NCBI RefSeq assembly: GCF_030272615.1
Contig: NC_081415.1
Span: forward strand, 103,534,796-103,598,795
Length of the DNA stretch: 64,000 nt
Direction of reading: 5' to 3'
From: Cryptomeria japonica
Lineage: Eukaryota > Streptophyta > Pinopsida > Cupressales > Cupressaceae
In this document: in pieces, positions 21,208 through 33,829 of the stretch
How positions within the stretch are numbered: the stretch's first letter is position 1
Layout: each line of letters begins with the position of its first letter
Notes under the pieces: generated by a model
Told to the model about the DNA's origin: nothing
The model's database searches: none
What the model saw: only the letters and a program-made list of their open reading frames with translations
Translations under genes and position numbers: made by a program

Positions 21208-22257
21208 TCATCCTTGTAGAGATCTGAGTTGACTGATATTCTTTGGTGGTGGCATGTCCATAATGGCTTGTACCTTTGCTAGATCTACTTCGATACCTTT
21301 AACTGAGACTATGTAGCCTAGTAACTTGCCCGATGTAACCCTGAAGACACACTTCTTAGGGTTGAACCTGACTTGGAATTTCTCCAATCGATCAAAGATC
21401 TTTGTTAGGATGCTAAGATGTTCTGCTCTGGTGAAGGATTTAGCTAGTAAATCATCCACATAGTCTTCCATGAAGGTGTGCATCATGTCATGAAAGATTG
21501 TTGTCATTGCTCTTTGATAAGTGGCCCCTGCATTCTTTAAGCCAAAAGGCATAACATTCCAACAGTACGTTCCCTAAGGACAGGTGAACGCGGTTTTATC
21601 TTGATCTTCTGGGGCTATTTTGATTTGATTATAGCTTGAGAAACCATCCATTAGTGAGAGCATTGCATGGCCTGCTGTGAGATCTACAATTATGTTGATA
21701 CTAGGCAGAGGAAAGTCATCTTTTGGACAAGCTTTGTTGACATCTCTGAAGTCAGTGCATATTCTGATACTACCATCTGGTTTTGATACTCGAACGATGT
21801 TGGAAATCCATTCTGCATAGTCAATGGGTCGGATGAATCCGACATCTAATAGTTTCTTTAGTTCAGTTTTAACCATGAGTGCTACCTGTGGATTCATCTT
21901 TCGTAGCTTTTGCTTGACTTGTTTAACTCCTAAAGAGATGGACAAGTGATGCATGATCAAGTGTGGATCGACTCCGGGCATATCGGCATGTGACCAAGCA
22001 AAGTTAATTTGTTGTTTTCTAAAGAAAATGATGAATGCTGATCTTTCCTCCTCTGTCAGAGATTCTGCAAGGTGTATGTTTCTGACTGCTTCTATGGTAC
22101 CAATGTTGATTGATTGAGTGGGCTCAATCAATATGGGTGATCGCTCATGAAAGTGCTCAGGAAGAGTGTCAAGTTTCCCATCGTTAGGTGCCTTAAAAAG
22201 GTTTTCACCCTCAGATGTGTCCTTTATTTTTACTTTTTTGTGATCTAGAGCTGCCAT
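21208..22257 (-). pseudogene. C reverse transcriptase
   Basis: LRKMNPQVALMVKTELKK, FIRPIDYAEWISN, RICTDFRDVNKACPKDDF, SLMDGFSSYNQIKI, MPFGLKNAGATYQRAM and the catalytic YVDDLLAKS appear in order. A TAG near 21574 lies just before the NVMPFG block. The rest is open. Confidence 0.92.
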
Positions 22258-23389
22258 TGATTGGTTTTCAGCATTAGATCTTTCATTTGATTTATTTTTG
22301 CGACTGAGAGATTTGGCACTCCCTGATTTGCAGACATCGTTACTTTGTTCACTGGTAGAGCCTGTTTCTAGATTTACGGTACATAGGTAATGGATAATAG
22401 ATTCATCATCTAGGAAAATTGGTATATCATGGATTTCAGGTTCATCCCATTCGATGAGGTCAGGAAAGACAAGCGGTAAGGAATCATTAGGTGGATCAAG
22501 TTCTGCTACTATAAGTGTTAGGACAGAGTTTTCATCATGATTGTTCTTGGTTTTAAAGAAGTCCAGGATTTTGTTGAGGTCTTCGATGGTATTATCTTCC
22601 GTATAGACTTGTTCATAGTGTTTCTATTCGCTTTCCTTGGCGTCATAGATATTCTGCGATCCAAATTCAAGAGGTCTATCTTTTGCGTTAAGTTCTTCTT
22701 GAGAAAGGGATATGGAATCAGTATCATTAGGGATATCTGTAGTAGCATTGGAGCAGGTACCCCATTCATATTCATTGGAATCAGTCTCAGAGGCCTCATC
22801 CCATATTCTATCAGTGCTGTAAACTGGTATGTTATATGGTGAAAACAAATCTTTGATGATGGATACCATTTTGATAGTTTTTGTTGATTCTGTGTTAGAT
22901 CCTATTTCTACTTTCTGTATTTGTTCATAGACTGTGCCTCCTTGGGGAGAAATAAAGGTATCCGGAGATGATTTTATTGGTTCTTGAAATAGTGGATTCT
23001 GAAGGCCTTCTTGTGGCTTAGAAGTTTTTCCTATATAACTTCTGGTCTTGACGTTCCGGTGCCTTGTGAATTGTTTTTTCTGATTCAAAGAGTGCTTCCT
23101 GCCATGATTCTTCTTTGTACTTCTTCTTTACTTTCCATTGAGGTTTTGTAGTTATGCTGGGCAGCCTTTTTAATAGAAAAGTGAGCTCACAACCCAATCC
23201 TGCTTTGTTTCTATTGGGTTGTGAAGGAAGATCTATGGGTTCAGTGACTCCTTCTCTGCATTTCCCAATAGGTCCTTTACCATCATATCCCATTTGCTGC
23301 ATGATCAAGTATCCTTTTCCATATAGGTGTGTTGGTAGAACAATGTCTAGAGCAGCTACTCTGTTATCTTCTTCCTCATCTTTGTATAA
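22258..23389 (-). pseudogene. C G-patch and acidic linker, with a frameshift
   Basis: YGKGYLIMQQMGYDGKGPIG (about 23270-23330) is a G-patch-like segment, as in A. Basic KVKKKYKEESW and Asp/Glu/Ser-rich stretches (DEASETDSNEYEWG) follow. The frame changes once near 23040-23100. Stops are at 23018 and 22624. Confidence 0.78.
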
Positions 23390-24898
23390 CTAGCTAAGAA
23401 CATCTGTGTCTTCTGATTCATGTGCTAGCGTGCCCAATTGGATGAAGGTACCATCAAATTTGGTGATGGGCTGAGTGACCAGATGTGTTGATGTAGTAGG
23501 CAATCCATGAGATCTAGGTGATGTTGGCAATTTGGCCAAACATAAGGGCTCCAAAGAGTATTCTCCCATGCCTTGATCTTTGATTTGCATTTTCTGTTTG
23601 AAATCTCCAAATAAGGAGTTGGACTTTGCTGTTTGGAGATCTGATGTGGAAGATCGCTGCTTTTCTCTATTATGAGGAACCAAACTATCTTGGGCTGCCC
23701 CCATTGCATTGCAATGTTGAAACGGATTGTGATCAGCAGATATGGAGATTTCTTGTCCGTCATAAGGAAATTTGACACACTGGTGATACGTAGAAGGTAC
23801 TGCTTTCATTTCATGTATCCAGGGTCGCCCTAACAAAATATTGTAGGTGAGATCTATGTCTAAGACCTGACACATATTATCTTTTTGCACTGGTCCTACT
23901 TGAATGGGTAACATTACAGTTCCTTTAGAGGACCTTTCCTCATCATCATATGCCTTTATGGTAATCTTTTTGCAGGGATCAATAGACTCTTCTGAGAAGC
24001 CTAATGCACGGATAAGCTTTAAAGTACATATATTAAGTCCGGCTCCTCCATCTATTAAGACTCTTTTTACTCTGTGTTTGCAAACAATGACTTCGACATG
24101 GAGGGGAGTGTTATGCAGATGGCTTAAGGAAGCATTGTCATGCTCTGAGAAGGTGAGGTTATGAGGTCCAGTCATATGGACGACCATGGCTTGAAATCTG
24201 TTTGTATCCAGATTTTGAGGTACATTGGTTTCCAATAGCACTTGTTCCAATATGTCTTTGTGCTTTGGTGATAGTTTCAGTAATTCTAGTATAGATATCT
24301 GAGCTGGAGTTTTGCATAGTTGGCTAACCAAGTCATATTGGATTTTTGGTGTGGTAGTTGTAGGTGACGTATGTCCTTTTAAGACATATTTCTGAGTTTG
24401 GGTTGTTACATTGACAGATTCATGATCACACTGATCTCGGATGGTGATGACATTTACTTGATGATCTTCAACTGATATGTGATTTATGGTGTTTTTGTAG
24501 ATATGGTTGATACGAGCTCCGCGTGTATCGTTCAAGGTTGAAGCTCCTTCTTTGTTATAATTTGGAAGAGGATTTTTAAAGGCTCCATGATCACCATTTG
24601 TTTTGAGACCATCTACCGTTAAGTCACCTCGATCAATCATATCTTGCACCACATGTTTTAATCTCATGCAATCATTCATTCGATGACCCTTGTTACGAGG
24701 GTAATCACAATAGTGTGAATCATTCCACCAAGGTGGTTTGATTTGGGGTTCATAGTTGCTGATTGGAGGCAAAGAAAGAATCTTGTTTGCCAAAAGTTCT
24801 CTGAATGCTGATTCTAGTGATTGTCCCAGTGGTGTGAAAATACACTTTTGGAACTTGTTTGTGTTGTCTCGGGAATTGTTGTTAGATTCTAGATTCAT
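23390..24898 (-). pseudogene. C zinc motif and retropepsin-like protease
   Basis: This is an open 502-codon stretch. A zinc-like motif HYCDYPRNKGHRMNDC lies near the start. The active site is KRVLIDGGAGLNICTL, with DGG as in A, followed by ILLGRPWIHEMKAVP. A TAG in the G-patch-proximal linker at 23390 ends it. Confidence 0.88.
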
Positions 24899-25544
24899 GT
24901 TTTTGCTTCAAGTATCATTGGTGTTATTTGTGTTGAGTTGTCCTTGATCAGTGTTTGGTGCATATGTGTTAGCATTTGGATTAGCACTTTTAGGATTTTT
25001 CGTAGTCTGAGAATTTCCGGATAATGCGAGCACTGGTTGCTTAGATTTCGGATCATGCATTTCATTGTTGCCTTCATTTTTGTTTCGAGTCCAGAATCGA
25101 GACTTGTCCAAGTTGCTGTTGTTCTGGTTATTGTAGTTTGATGAGTTTGTTCCTTCCTTGAAGAATTTGAGTGCTCCCTTTTTGACACACACTTCCTCTA
25201 CTTGAATTCCGTTTTCAATCAATTTAGCGAAAGACAGTATGCATTGGAGTTTGAGTCTGCAACTCATTTCACCATTCAAGTTGTTGATGAAGATTTCCAT
25301 TTTTTCCTTTTCAGGAATATCTCGAGGATATCGTGATACCATACGTCGCCAGCGTTGAAGGAATATCATAAATGTTTCATTGTTCTTTTGTTTGGTGTTG
25401 CAGACATCTAGCATGGTTATGGCATGTTGGATGTTATAGGAATATTGGGTTATGAATTTGTTAACCAATTCATCAAATGATCTGACAGGTGGTGTAATTT
25501 TGGATAACCATTCCATTGTTTTCCCTCCCAGGCTTCTTGGGAAT
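24899..25544 (-). pseudogene. C Gag, C-terminal part
   Basis: The Gag domain is cut by the B2 LTR: LGGKTMEWLSKITPPVRSFDELVNKF, VCNTKQKNNETFMIFLQRWRR and RDIPEKEKMEIFINNLNGEM. It is the same fold and order as A Gag. An Asn-rich tail and a TGA (24908) separate it from the protease part in the same frame. Confidence 0.88.
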
Positions 25545-25716
25545 TGTAGCATCCTAAAATTGTGACACTTGCAATTTCGACTGCATTTTGGTCTTCACGA
25601 TGGCGACGCAACACGCAACCTGAATGGAGACCTTGAAACTTGCTCACGACACTGAAAACTGCATTTTTCAAGCACCCTGGCCTGAACCTCCTTGCACCCT
25701 GCTGTCCCGGGAGGTG

Positions 25717-25804
25717 GGACCAGAGCGCCCAGCGCCCTGGTCCTTCAGGACCAGGGTGCCCAGTGCCCTGGTCCCCAGGACCATGGCGCCCAGCGCCCTG
25801 GTCC
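25717..25804 (+). repeat. GC-rich palindromic tandem repeat in B2 5' U3 (3 copies)
   Basis: Copies of 27 bases start at 25717, 25748 and 25778. The best copy (25778-25804) pairs GGACCA with TGGTCC and GGCGC with GCGCC. Confidence 0.85.
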
Positions 25805-25927
25805 TTGGGTCCTATTTTGGGCCCGGTCTCCTAAGGGGTCTCGGGTCTTTTTGTTTGCAATTTGGAAATTAACTTTCCTGGTCAGCCTAAGGTCGGGAAA
25901 ATCAGTCTATCAGCCCTAAATGACAAG

Positions 25928-25935
25928 TATATAAA
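25928..25935 (+). promoter_or_regulatory. TATA box of B2 5' LTR
   Basis: TATATAAA in the context GACAAGTATATAAACTACA is the likely core promoter of the element. Confidence 0.7.
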
Positions 25936-26409
25936 CTACATTTTCCTCTCTCATTTGGATAAGAGACACACATGAGGGAAAAGGCGTGGAAACTATACTC
26001 AAGCATTCAAGCATTCAAGCATTCTTTCAAGCAATTAATCATTCTAAGTCTCCATTCAAGGCCAAGTGTTGCATTCAAGACAAGGATTCAACCATTGAAG
26101 AGGAGATCACATACTACATACAACATACTACAACAACATACAACATCTATACCTTTTCACATAAGGATACAAACATCCTTAGAACAAGGTATTAGTACTT
26201 GTTTTACATACATTTACATTTACAGCACTTGCTCATTTCTTGGTTAATTCCAAAACCGGGGTTTGACCTAAAGGCAAACCCCTAATCCCTAACCCCCCAA
26301 TCGTCTTCGCTTTTCTGTGTGTAGGTTGCAGGTACGCAGCTGAAATTGAAGATCTGGAATCCTTGTGCAGAGACGAACAGATCCCCCTTCGTTTCGTGGA
26401 TTTTTTGGA

Positions 26410-26437
26410 GGACCGTGGCGCTCGGGCGCCATCGTCC
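26410..26437 (+). repeat. Hairpin motif, LTR copy (B2 5' LTR)
   Basis: GGACCGTGGCGC pairs with GCGCCATCGTCC around a short loop, with one mismatch and one G-T pair. This is the strongest hairpin of the family. Confidence 0.7.
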
Positions 26438-26815
26438 CGACAACTTTTGCTCAAATTTGCAGGACAGCACTGTATCAACATTTTACTGCTAATTCCAGGT
26501 CCGCAGCTTCATCCTATATCCCTATCTCAGTTTATAAGCGAATCTTTGTCACTTTCTATGCATGCTTAGCTTAATTCTCCTATGCACATTCTTTACAAAA
26601 GAGGGTAGCCTTGCTTTCTTAACCCTTGAAACACATTTAGCATCCAATCTTGCATTGTGTGGGATTGGATCTTGTGGGTTTCAACCCCTCTTTTGAATGT
26701 AAAGTCTCTCCCTTAAGTGAAAACCATCAACCCTAGTGAATCTCCCTTCTCTCTCCTTGGAGTTGGAAGAGGGGAGAGCAACTAGGGTTCGATCGCGATT
26801 TTCCGCTTTACATTT

Positions 26816-26833
26816 TGGTGAACCCGATGTGAA
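26816..26833 (+). promoter_or_regulatory. Putative primer binding site of B2
   Basis: TGGTGAACCCGATGTGAA lies three bases after the LTR end. Confidence 0.6.
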
Positions 26834-27984
26834 CATCCTTTCTGATTATTCATAGTTAGATTTGAAAATTGGATTCCTTAATTACATTTCCATGTTTGAT
26901 CTTTGGCAAAATTTTAGAGGTTAATTGCATAAAAACCCTAAATTTTCTTTTTAAGTAATTAAACTTGTATTGTTGATGCTTGTTTCAGATCTGCCCTTCT
27001 ATTACAAATTATCAATTCAAATTTGTGCTTTAATTTTGAAAATTAAGTGGTTAAATGTCAAAACCCTAATTTTTGAAACCCTCTTGATTCAACCTTTGTC
27101 CGACAATTTCACTGATCAAAACATCTCCAAATCAGCTGTAACTTTGGATTCCGCAATAAAATCACAATATCTTCCATCCCTGAAAATTTGGAAAAAAGTT
27201 GCGAGGACTGTGTGCACTCCGAGCGCCATCGTCCCCAACATTTTTTTCGAAATTTCGGGAGCGAGATCTTACTGTATTTTCCTGCTAAAATCCAGAATTT
27301 TGGCTGATTTTATCAATTATAACACTTTCAAAATTACAGTCAAAGTTGGTCTTGTGATTGCTTGGTTTAAGGCTTCTAATCATTCAAAAATCATCGACAT
27401 TGAAATTTTGTGTCAAAATTGTGTTCTTACTGTCCTAAATCTGAAAAGTGTGTTTGCATTCATTCGAAATTTCAGTGCTTTATTCAAATTCTTACAATTT
27501 GTGACTTTTGAAATTAAGTGCTTAATTACAACAACTTTAATTTCCGCTTTCAAAATTGAATTTTGCGTGAAATTGAGTCAACTTTTGAATTTCAAAATTT
27601 GCATTGCTTTTGACATTCCCTCTAAAATCATAAAATTTAAAATTTCAGTTTCCCTCTCTTTTTCAAAATTCAAATTTTGCATTTTTCGACAATCTTGATA
27701 GGGTTCAATTTTGAATTTGCAACTTTAAGTTGGCCTATCTACAGATCGTAAAATCACTCAATTTTTTCAGATTAGCTTTAAAATCATCATACCTTTCATC
27801 CCTGCAAATTTCGAAAAAAGTTGCAAGGACCGTGTTGCACTCCGAGCGCCACGGTCCCGGACATTTTTTCCAAAATTTCGGGAGACTGTCGTGATTGTAT
27901 TTAACAGCTTAAATCTGGAAGATTGGCTGATTTTACTGAAAATTGCTACCTCTAAATTCAAAATCTTCTCTCTCTTTCTAGTGC
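26834..27984 (+). other. B2 leader with two hairpin modules
   Basis: The AT-rich leader is collinear with that of B1. Hairpin motifs lie at 27205-27234 and 27827-27857 (perfect GGACCGTG/CACGGTCC arms in the second), again 622 bases apart. No supported gene. Confidence 0.7.
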
Positions 27985-30900
27985 ATGAGTTTTACAACAA
28001 TAAGCCCTACTTACACTATTCCCGTTAGACGAAGCCGTAGAATTAAGTCTTTCCGAGGTTTAATTACCGAGGAGATGGAACCTAATTTGAATAGCCTTTT
28101 TAACGAGGACATGGGTAATTCCTCTAAACCTCCTAATGATGAAGAAACTCTCCATGAGGTTTCTGAAGAACAACTTTCGAAATTGGATAACCAATTTGAC
28201 GATTTCCGACAATGGATGTCTCATGAGTATCCCAATAGTCAAGCTTTTCCTTTAATTGAGGGTCTAAAATGTATGCTTCAAAGTGATAAGAATGGAATTG
28301 ATATTTTGCGTGGTATTGCACACATTGTGGATTCGAATGTGATGCCTATGAAGAGTTGTGCTGAAAATTTGGGTTATACACAACCTCCTACTCAAGTCAA
28401 TCATTCTATTCCTTTGACAACTTCTATTGCTAGCGTACCTACCTTTACATCAAACATAATGGCTACTTCTACACAAGACATTCCTCCCGTGATTACTAGT
28501 CATGGGGGCAACCCTTCTTCTTCAATTAACCCTCTTCCTTCATTTAATCCGACTTCTTCATTCATTCCTTCAATGAGTGTCCCTATTATATCTCCACAAA
28601 TGAACATGACGCAAGGGGGTAATTCGTTTAACCATTCCATTCCTCCTTGTAGTGTTCCTCCTGTCCAATCATCTCCTATGACTAACTATCATAGAGTCCC
28701 ACCACCTTACTCTTTACCTTCTTTCAATAACATAACACCTCCATCTCAATCTAACACATCTAATATGAATTCTTCGACTGAAGCGACCATTAACAATCTT
28801 GCACAAATTGTCTCTTCTTTACAACAACAAATTGCCTCTATGAATCAATCTAAGTTTAGTGTGCCCAAATTTGATGTTGCGAGCCCACTTTCTCTTGATA
28901 TTGTTCGAGCTATCCCTCCTAAACATGTTGAAATTCCGCATTTGGAGCTTTATAATGGTAAAGGTGATCCTCTAACACATGTTAAGACTTTTCAAACAAT
29001 ATGTACTGATTTTACTTATGACCAAAGGTTGCTTGCAAAATTGTTTACTAGAACATTAAGAGACAAAGCCCTACAATGGTATTGCTCATTGCCTTCTTAT
29101 TCTATTACTTCTTTCGAACAACTTGCAAATGCTTTCATTCAACAATTTCAAAACAATATAAGTCCTAAGGTTACTTTGATTGATTTAATGCATTGTAAAC
29201 AAGGTGTTAAAGAAAAAGTGACTGATTTCATTTTTGTATGCTCAAATTTCTTTTCCAGTGCCTGACAATGATATTCAAAGAATCTTTATTTCTAATTTAC
29301 AAAAAGACATTCGAGACAAACTTCTGTTTTCTGAGTTTACTTCTTTCCAACAATTGTGTGCAACTCTTCACAATTATCAGCTGACTGTGAGTCAAATGGA
29401 ACAATCACATCCTATGGCTCCGAGTGATAAGGGTGATAGCAGTCAACAACCATTTGGGAAGTTTAAACCGAACAGAGATTCCATCAAATTCAATGAAAAC
29501 ATCATCAACAACAATGTGAATGCAGCATCAGGTGTGCCTCCTATTTCTAAATTTTTCAAGAAAGAAAGAAAGTATACTCCTTTGAATGAATCATTGCATA
29601 GTATTATGAATAAGTTATTGGAACAAAATGTGCTTACTCTTCCTCCTATAAGACAAATTGATCCTGCAAAGATTACTTCACCTTATTTTGATAACAAAGC
29701 TTTTTGTCAATTTCATCGTCAGCCTGGGCATGATACTGAAAAATGTTTTTCTTTAAAGGGTAAAATTCAAGATTTGATTGATAACAATACTATCTCTGTT
29801 TCTGGAGTGAATGATAAAGGCAACACATCTGTAGCTCCTCCTAACCAAAATCTTCAGATTTTCACTGATCCATTGCCTTCTCATACCTCTAATGCAATTG
29901 AGGCTAATGATTCCTCTCTCTCATCTGATGGTCTTGTGTCTATGACTCCGAATGTGATTAACTTTGTAGAGCAGCAAGAAATCCCTAAAGAATCTTCCAT
30001 CACATTTGATTCCAGTGAAACCATTAGGGCACCTGATGGTCCTTTATACATAGTTGCAAAAGTTAAGAATACACCTTGTCGTGGAGTGCTTATTGATCCT
30101 TCGTGCATGATTAATGTTATTACTGAAGAATTCCTTTTTACTTTGCAATTGAATCAAGTGATATATGACAAAACAGATGTGATTGTGAAATTATTTGATG
30201 CATTTTCTTCTCCTGCAATTGGTTCTATTACATTGCCTATTGAGGTCCATAACACATCTCTTGATGTGAACTTTGCTATTATTCCATCTGCCAAACAATT
30301 TCGTGTGAAGCTTGGCTATCCTTGGCTATCTTCCATGAAAGCTATTGCTTCTCCTATTCATAAGTGTTTGAAATTTCCCCATAATGGTGAAGTTGTTACT
30401 GTCAATCATAGTCTCTTTAAACCAGCTGAAAGAACTTCTAGCGTTCCTATTGATTACTTTTGGCCTAAACAATTCCAATCTCTTCCTCCGCGAAGTGATC
30501 ATCTTTTCAAATCTTATCAAAAGTGGAAAACAGATATGATCCTATCTCTAAGTGAACCTAGAACACCTAAACTTGATATTCCTATCATTCTTGAGAAGGA
30601 AGTTCTTCCTTTGAAAGATAAAACTAATGTCTTTCCTCAAGAAGATTCCCAACCCATCCCTATGGATGTGACTATGTCTATGCCTAATAAACTTCCTAAG
30701 AGTAGACCTATACCTCCTCGTCATGATGGACTTGGGCTTCTCCCTAAACCAAATATTCCTCCTTTATATGGAGCAGTTCCTCCTCCTTCTTTTTATAGAG
30801 AGAAGAGACCTTCTTCTTCTCCTATTATCCAGCCTAAGAGACCACAACCTAAACACCCAAGTGCTAAGGATGAGAACATTCCTCCTCCTCAATCTTCTCC

Positions 30901-31399
30901 ACTTCCTACTAAGACTAGACGAAATCGTTCTGCACGTGAACGCCGGCGAAAGCGTCGTCTTAGAGCTCAAACTTTGCAATCTCCAAAAACACCTTCAACA
31001 AGCATTATTCCATTTTCTCCTCAGCCGGACATTGAGCCTAAATCTCCTAAACATAAGATGCATGATGGTCTTGATCCGGTGCGAGTTAAAGATCCTATTT
31101 TTATAAATCTTGATGATGATATGGATGAAAATGTTATTCATGATGAAAATGTTACTCCTCTTGCTTCTGATAGTGAATATGAACTTGTTGATGTTGATAA
31201 CCATTTATCTAATGAATTTTCTAAAGCACTTATCCTAGCTCCTAGACAAGAACAATGTGGCTCGGAACATGAACATAGCCCTTGTTTGGATCTTGTGATA
31301 GCTCCATCTGCTGTGTTGGATGTTCCTCCTCTAGCGTGTTCCCTGCCTTCCCGAAACATTGATCAGCAAGATCGGGGGGTAGATGACGTGCTAGACTAG
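27985..31399 (+). pseudogene. B2 Gag / zinc / protease-like polyprotein with one frameshift
   Basis: The protein is the same as in B1. The first part (27985-29265) is open through the Gag domain. A deletion of about 14 bases near 29232, compared with B1, shifts the frame, and the second part (29234-31399) is open for 721 codons to DDVLD. The zinc-like motif is complete here: CQFHRQPGHDTEKC. The protease-like site reads GVLIDPSCMINVI, again DPS, then LGYPWLSSM. Arg-rich RRNRSARERRRKRRLR and an acidic tail follow. Apart from the deletion there are no internal stops, so B2 was functional more recently than B1 as a Gag source. Confidence 0.88.
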
Positions 31400-32143
31400 T
31401 TACATTAGCATAGCAGATTCTCTCCCCCTCTCTTTTGTAACTTCTTCTATATGTTATTCTCATTCTTCTATTTGTTGTCCTTAGTGTTGTTTACTTGAGG
31501 ATGATGCAAAGTATTGAGATCTCTCGATCTCTCTCATGTTGACTCAAAAGACACATGTGTTCCCTTCTTCTAGGTGACCTTCCTTGATTGGGGAATGAAG
31601 AACAATTATGCATACATACATATGATATATATACATGAATTATCATACAGCATACTGACCCCTAGGAAAGCGAAGTCACCTCGTGCTTTGTGTTTTGTGT
31701 CTGTTATCCTTGGGTTTATCTCACACTGGGAGGCTAAATCCTGGCGATAACGTGCTCCTTTCCTTTCTCATTTCTTATATGTATCACTACGTTAAAACAA
31801 TCACCCCCGGTGAGGCGTGTGCGATCGCTTTAACGTAGGGGGGCATACATCCCATCCATATCTTTTCAAGATACTTGAAAATTTCTTGGCAAATTTAGCC
31901 TTGCCTTGAAAATTTTTGATATCTTTCTTGCATGACTCATAGTGAGGGAACCTTACTACTAACAGTCATGGTTCTTCCTCGTGATCTTCCCTTTTACTTT
32001 GTCAATCGAAGTCGTAAGATCCTTAGTCCACTGGGGGCTTGGTGTGTCTTGCCTCCTTGACATGGTGAAAGTCTTTCAATGTTGTTTCCTTCTACTTTAC
32101 CGGAAGTATGAGCATACATACTCCCGCTAAAGTGGGGGCTAAA
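31400..32143 (+). other. B2 3' untranslated tract, hairpin and polypurine tract
   Basis: It is collinear with 17734-18480. The hairpin at 31787-31838 has perfect arms CTACGTTAAA/TTTAACGTAG. The polypurine tract AAAGTGGGGGCTAAA is at 32129-32143. Confidence 0.75.
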
Positions 32144-33405
32144 TGTAGCATCCTAAAATTGTGACACTTGCAATTTCGACTGCATTTCGGTCTTCATGAT
32201 GGCGACGCAACATGCAACCTGAATGGAGACCCCGAAACTTGCTCACGACACTGAAAACTGCATTTTTCAAAGCACCCTGGCTTGAACCTCCTTGCACCCT
32301 ACTGTCCTAGGAGGTGGGCCCAAAGCGCCCAGTGCCCTAGTCCTTCAGGACCAGGGTGCCCAGTGCCCTGGTCCCCAGGACCATGGCGCCCAGCGCCCTG
32401 GTCCCTGGGTCCTATTTTGGGCCCGGTCTCCTAAGGGGTCTTGGGTCTTTTTGTTTGCAATTTGGAAATTAACTTTCCTGGTCGGCCTAAGGTCGGGAAA
32501 ATCAGTCTATCAGCCCTAAATGACAAGTATATAAACTACATTTTTCTCTCTCATTTGGCATGAAGAGGATATATGTAAAAGAGTGGAAATTATACTCAAG
32601 CATTCAAGCATTCAAGCATTCCTTCAAGCAATTGATCATTTGAAGTCTCCATTCAAGGCTAAGTGTTGCATTCAAGACAAGGATTCAACCATTGAAGAGG
32701 AGATCACACACTACATGCTACAACATACAACATACAACATCTAAACCTTCGCACATAAGGATACCAACATCCTTAGAACAAGGTATTAGTACTTGTTTTA
32801 CATACATTTACATTTACAGCACTTGCTCATTTCTTGGTTAATTCCAAAACCGGGGTTTGACCTAAAGGCAAACCCCTAATCCCTAACCTCCCAATTGTCT
32901 TCGCTTTTCTGTGTGTAGGTTGCAGGTACGCGGCTGAAATTGAAGATCTAGAATCCTTGTGCAAAGACGAACAGATCCCCCTTCGTTTCGCAGATTTTTC
33001 GGAGGACCGTGGCGCCGGGCGCCATCGTCCCGACAACTTTTGCTCAAATTTGTAGGACAGCGCCGTATCGACATTTTACTACTAATTCCAGGTCCGCAGC
33101 TTCATCCTATATCCCTATCTCAGTTTATAAGCGAATCTTTATCACTTTCTATGCATGCTTAGCTTAATTCTTCTATCAACATTCTTTACAAAAGAGGGTA
33201 GCCTTGCTGTCTTAACCCTTGAAACACATTTAGCATCCAATCTTGCATTGCGTGGGATTGGATCTTGTGGGTTTCAACCCCTCTTTTGAATGTAAAGTCT
33301 CTCCCCTAAGTGAGAACCATCAACCCTAGTGAATCTCCCTTCTCTCTCCTTGGAGTTGGAAGAGGGGAGGGCAACTAGGGTTTGATCACGATTTTCCGCT
33401 TTACA
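32144..33405 (+). repeat. B2 3' LTR (1262 bp)
   Basis: It starts TGTAGCATCC and ends GCTTTACA. U3 repeats start at 32317, 32348 and 32378; the TATA box is at 32528-32535; the hairpin motif is at 33004-33030. Sequence after 33405 is in element D. Confidence 0.92.
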
Positions 33406-33829
33406 CTACCCTAATGGCCTCCTTCATAATCTTATACAGTCTATATAACTAGATAAACTCTCCATGCACCCTTCTCAAAACATACCTAATGATTTCATCT
33501 TCGAATTCTAGAATGTCCAGAATACCGGTAAACCCTAGATCCTCAATGTGCTTATACTCGGGTTTAATCTTTCTAGAATCTCCCATTAACGTGCTCATAT
33601 ACATGCTCTTAATATCACTAGTTCCCAAATCCTCAATGCGGCAGTGAATGTAGGCTCTTACATCTTCAACATACACGACTCCTTCCAGAACACGGGAAAA
33701 AGTGCCAACTGAATCATCTAGGGTAGCAACAAGTGGATATCTCTTGAAAATTGGCCTGGGAGGGTCCTTGACCTCAACAATAGTTGGATTTGCAACAAAC
33801 ATAGGTATAGATGATGATGTCATTTCCAT
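33406..33829 (-). pseudogene. D second ORF, N-terminal fragment, unknown function
   Basis: It starts MEMTSSSIPMFVANPTIVEV and runs 126 codons to a stop after RRVHGEFI. The frame then reads on as KIMKEAIRV to the B2 junction, so the stop is probably a mutation and the ORF once continued. The product is mixed alpha/beta-like with no motif I can assign, so I do not name a function. Confidence 0.5.

Larger units (their letters stand above)
19763..25544 (-). mobile_element. Ty3/Gypsy Tat-like element C, truncated at both ends
   Basis: Read on the minus strand: Gag (partial), zinc motif and protease, G-patch, acidic linker, RT, RNase H, second RNase H and the start of integrase. It is a different family from A (clearly related but divergent protein). 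No LTR is visible: its 5' side is cut by the B2 5' LTR and its 3' side by the B1 3' LTR. It is one frame apart from a single frameshift near 23040-23100, with about seven stops. Confidence 0.9.
25545..26812 (+). repeat. B2 5' LTR (1268 bp)
   Basis: It starts TGTAGCATCC and ends GCTTTACA. It has three 30-31-bp GC-rich repeats (25717-25804), a TATA box at 25928-25935, AAGCATTC repeats at about 25995-26030, and a hairpin motif at 26410-26437. Confidence 0.93.
25545..33405 (+). mobile_element. Non-autonomous LTR retrotransposon B2 (both LTRs present)
   Basis: The 7861-bp element has 5' LTR 25545-26812, primer site, leader, Gag/protease-like frame 27985-31399, 3' tract, polypurine tract and 3' LTR 32144-33405. 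It has the same plan as B1. The LTRs differ by roughly 7% over the first 200 bases (hand count). The five bases on the left (GGAAT) and right (CTACC) do not match, and the flanks belong to different elements (C and D), see findings. Confidence 0.9.
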
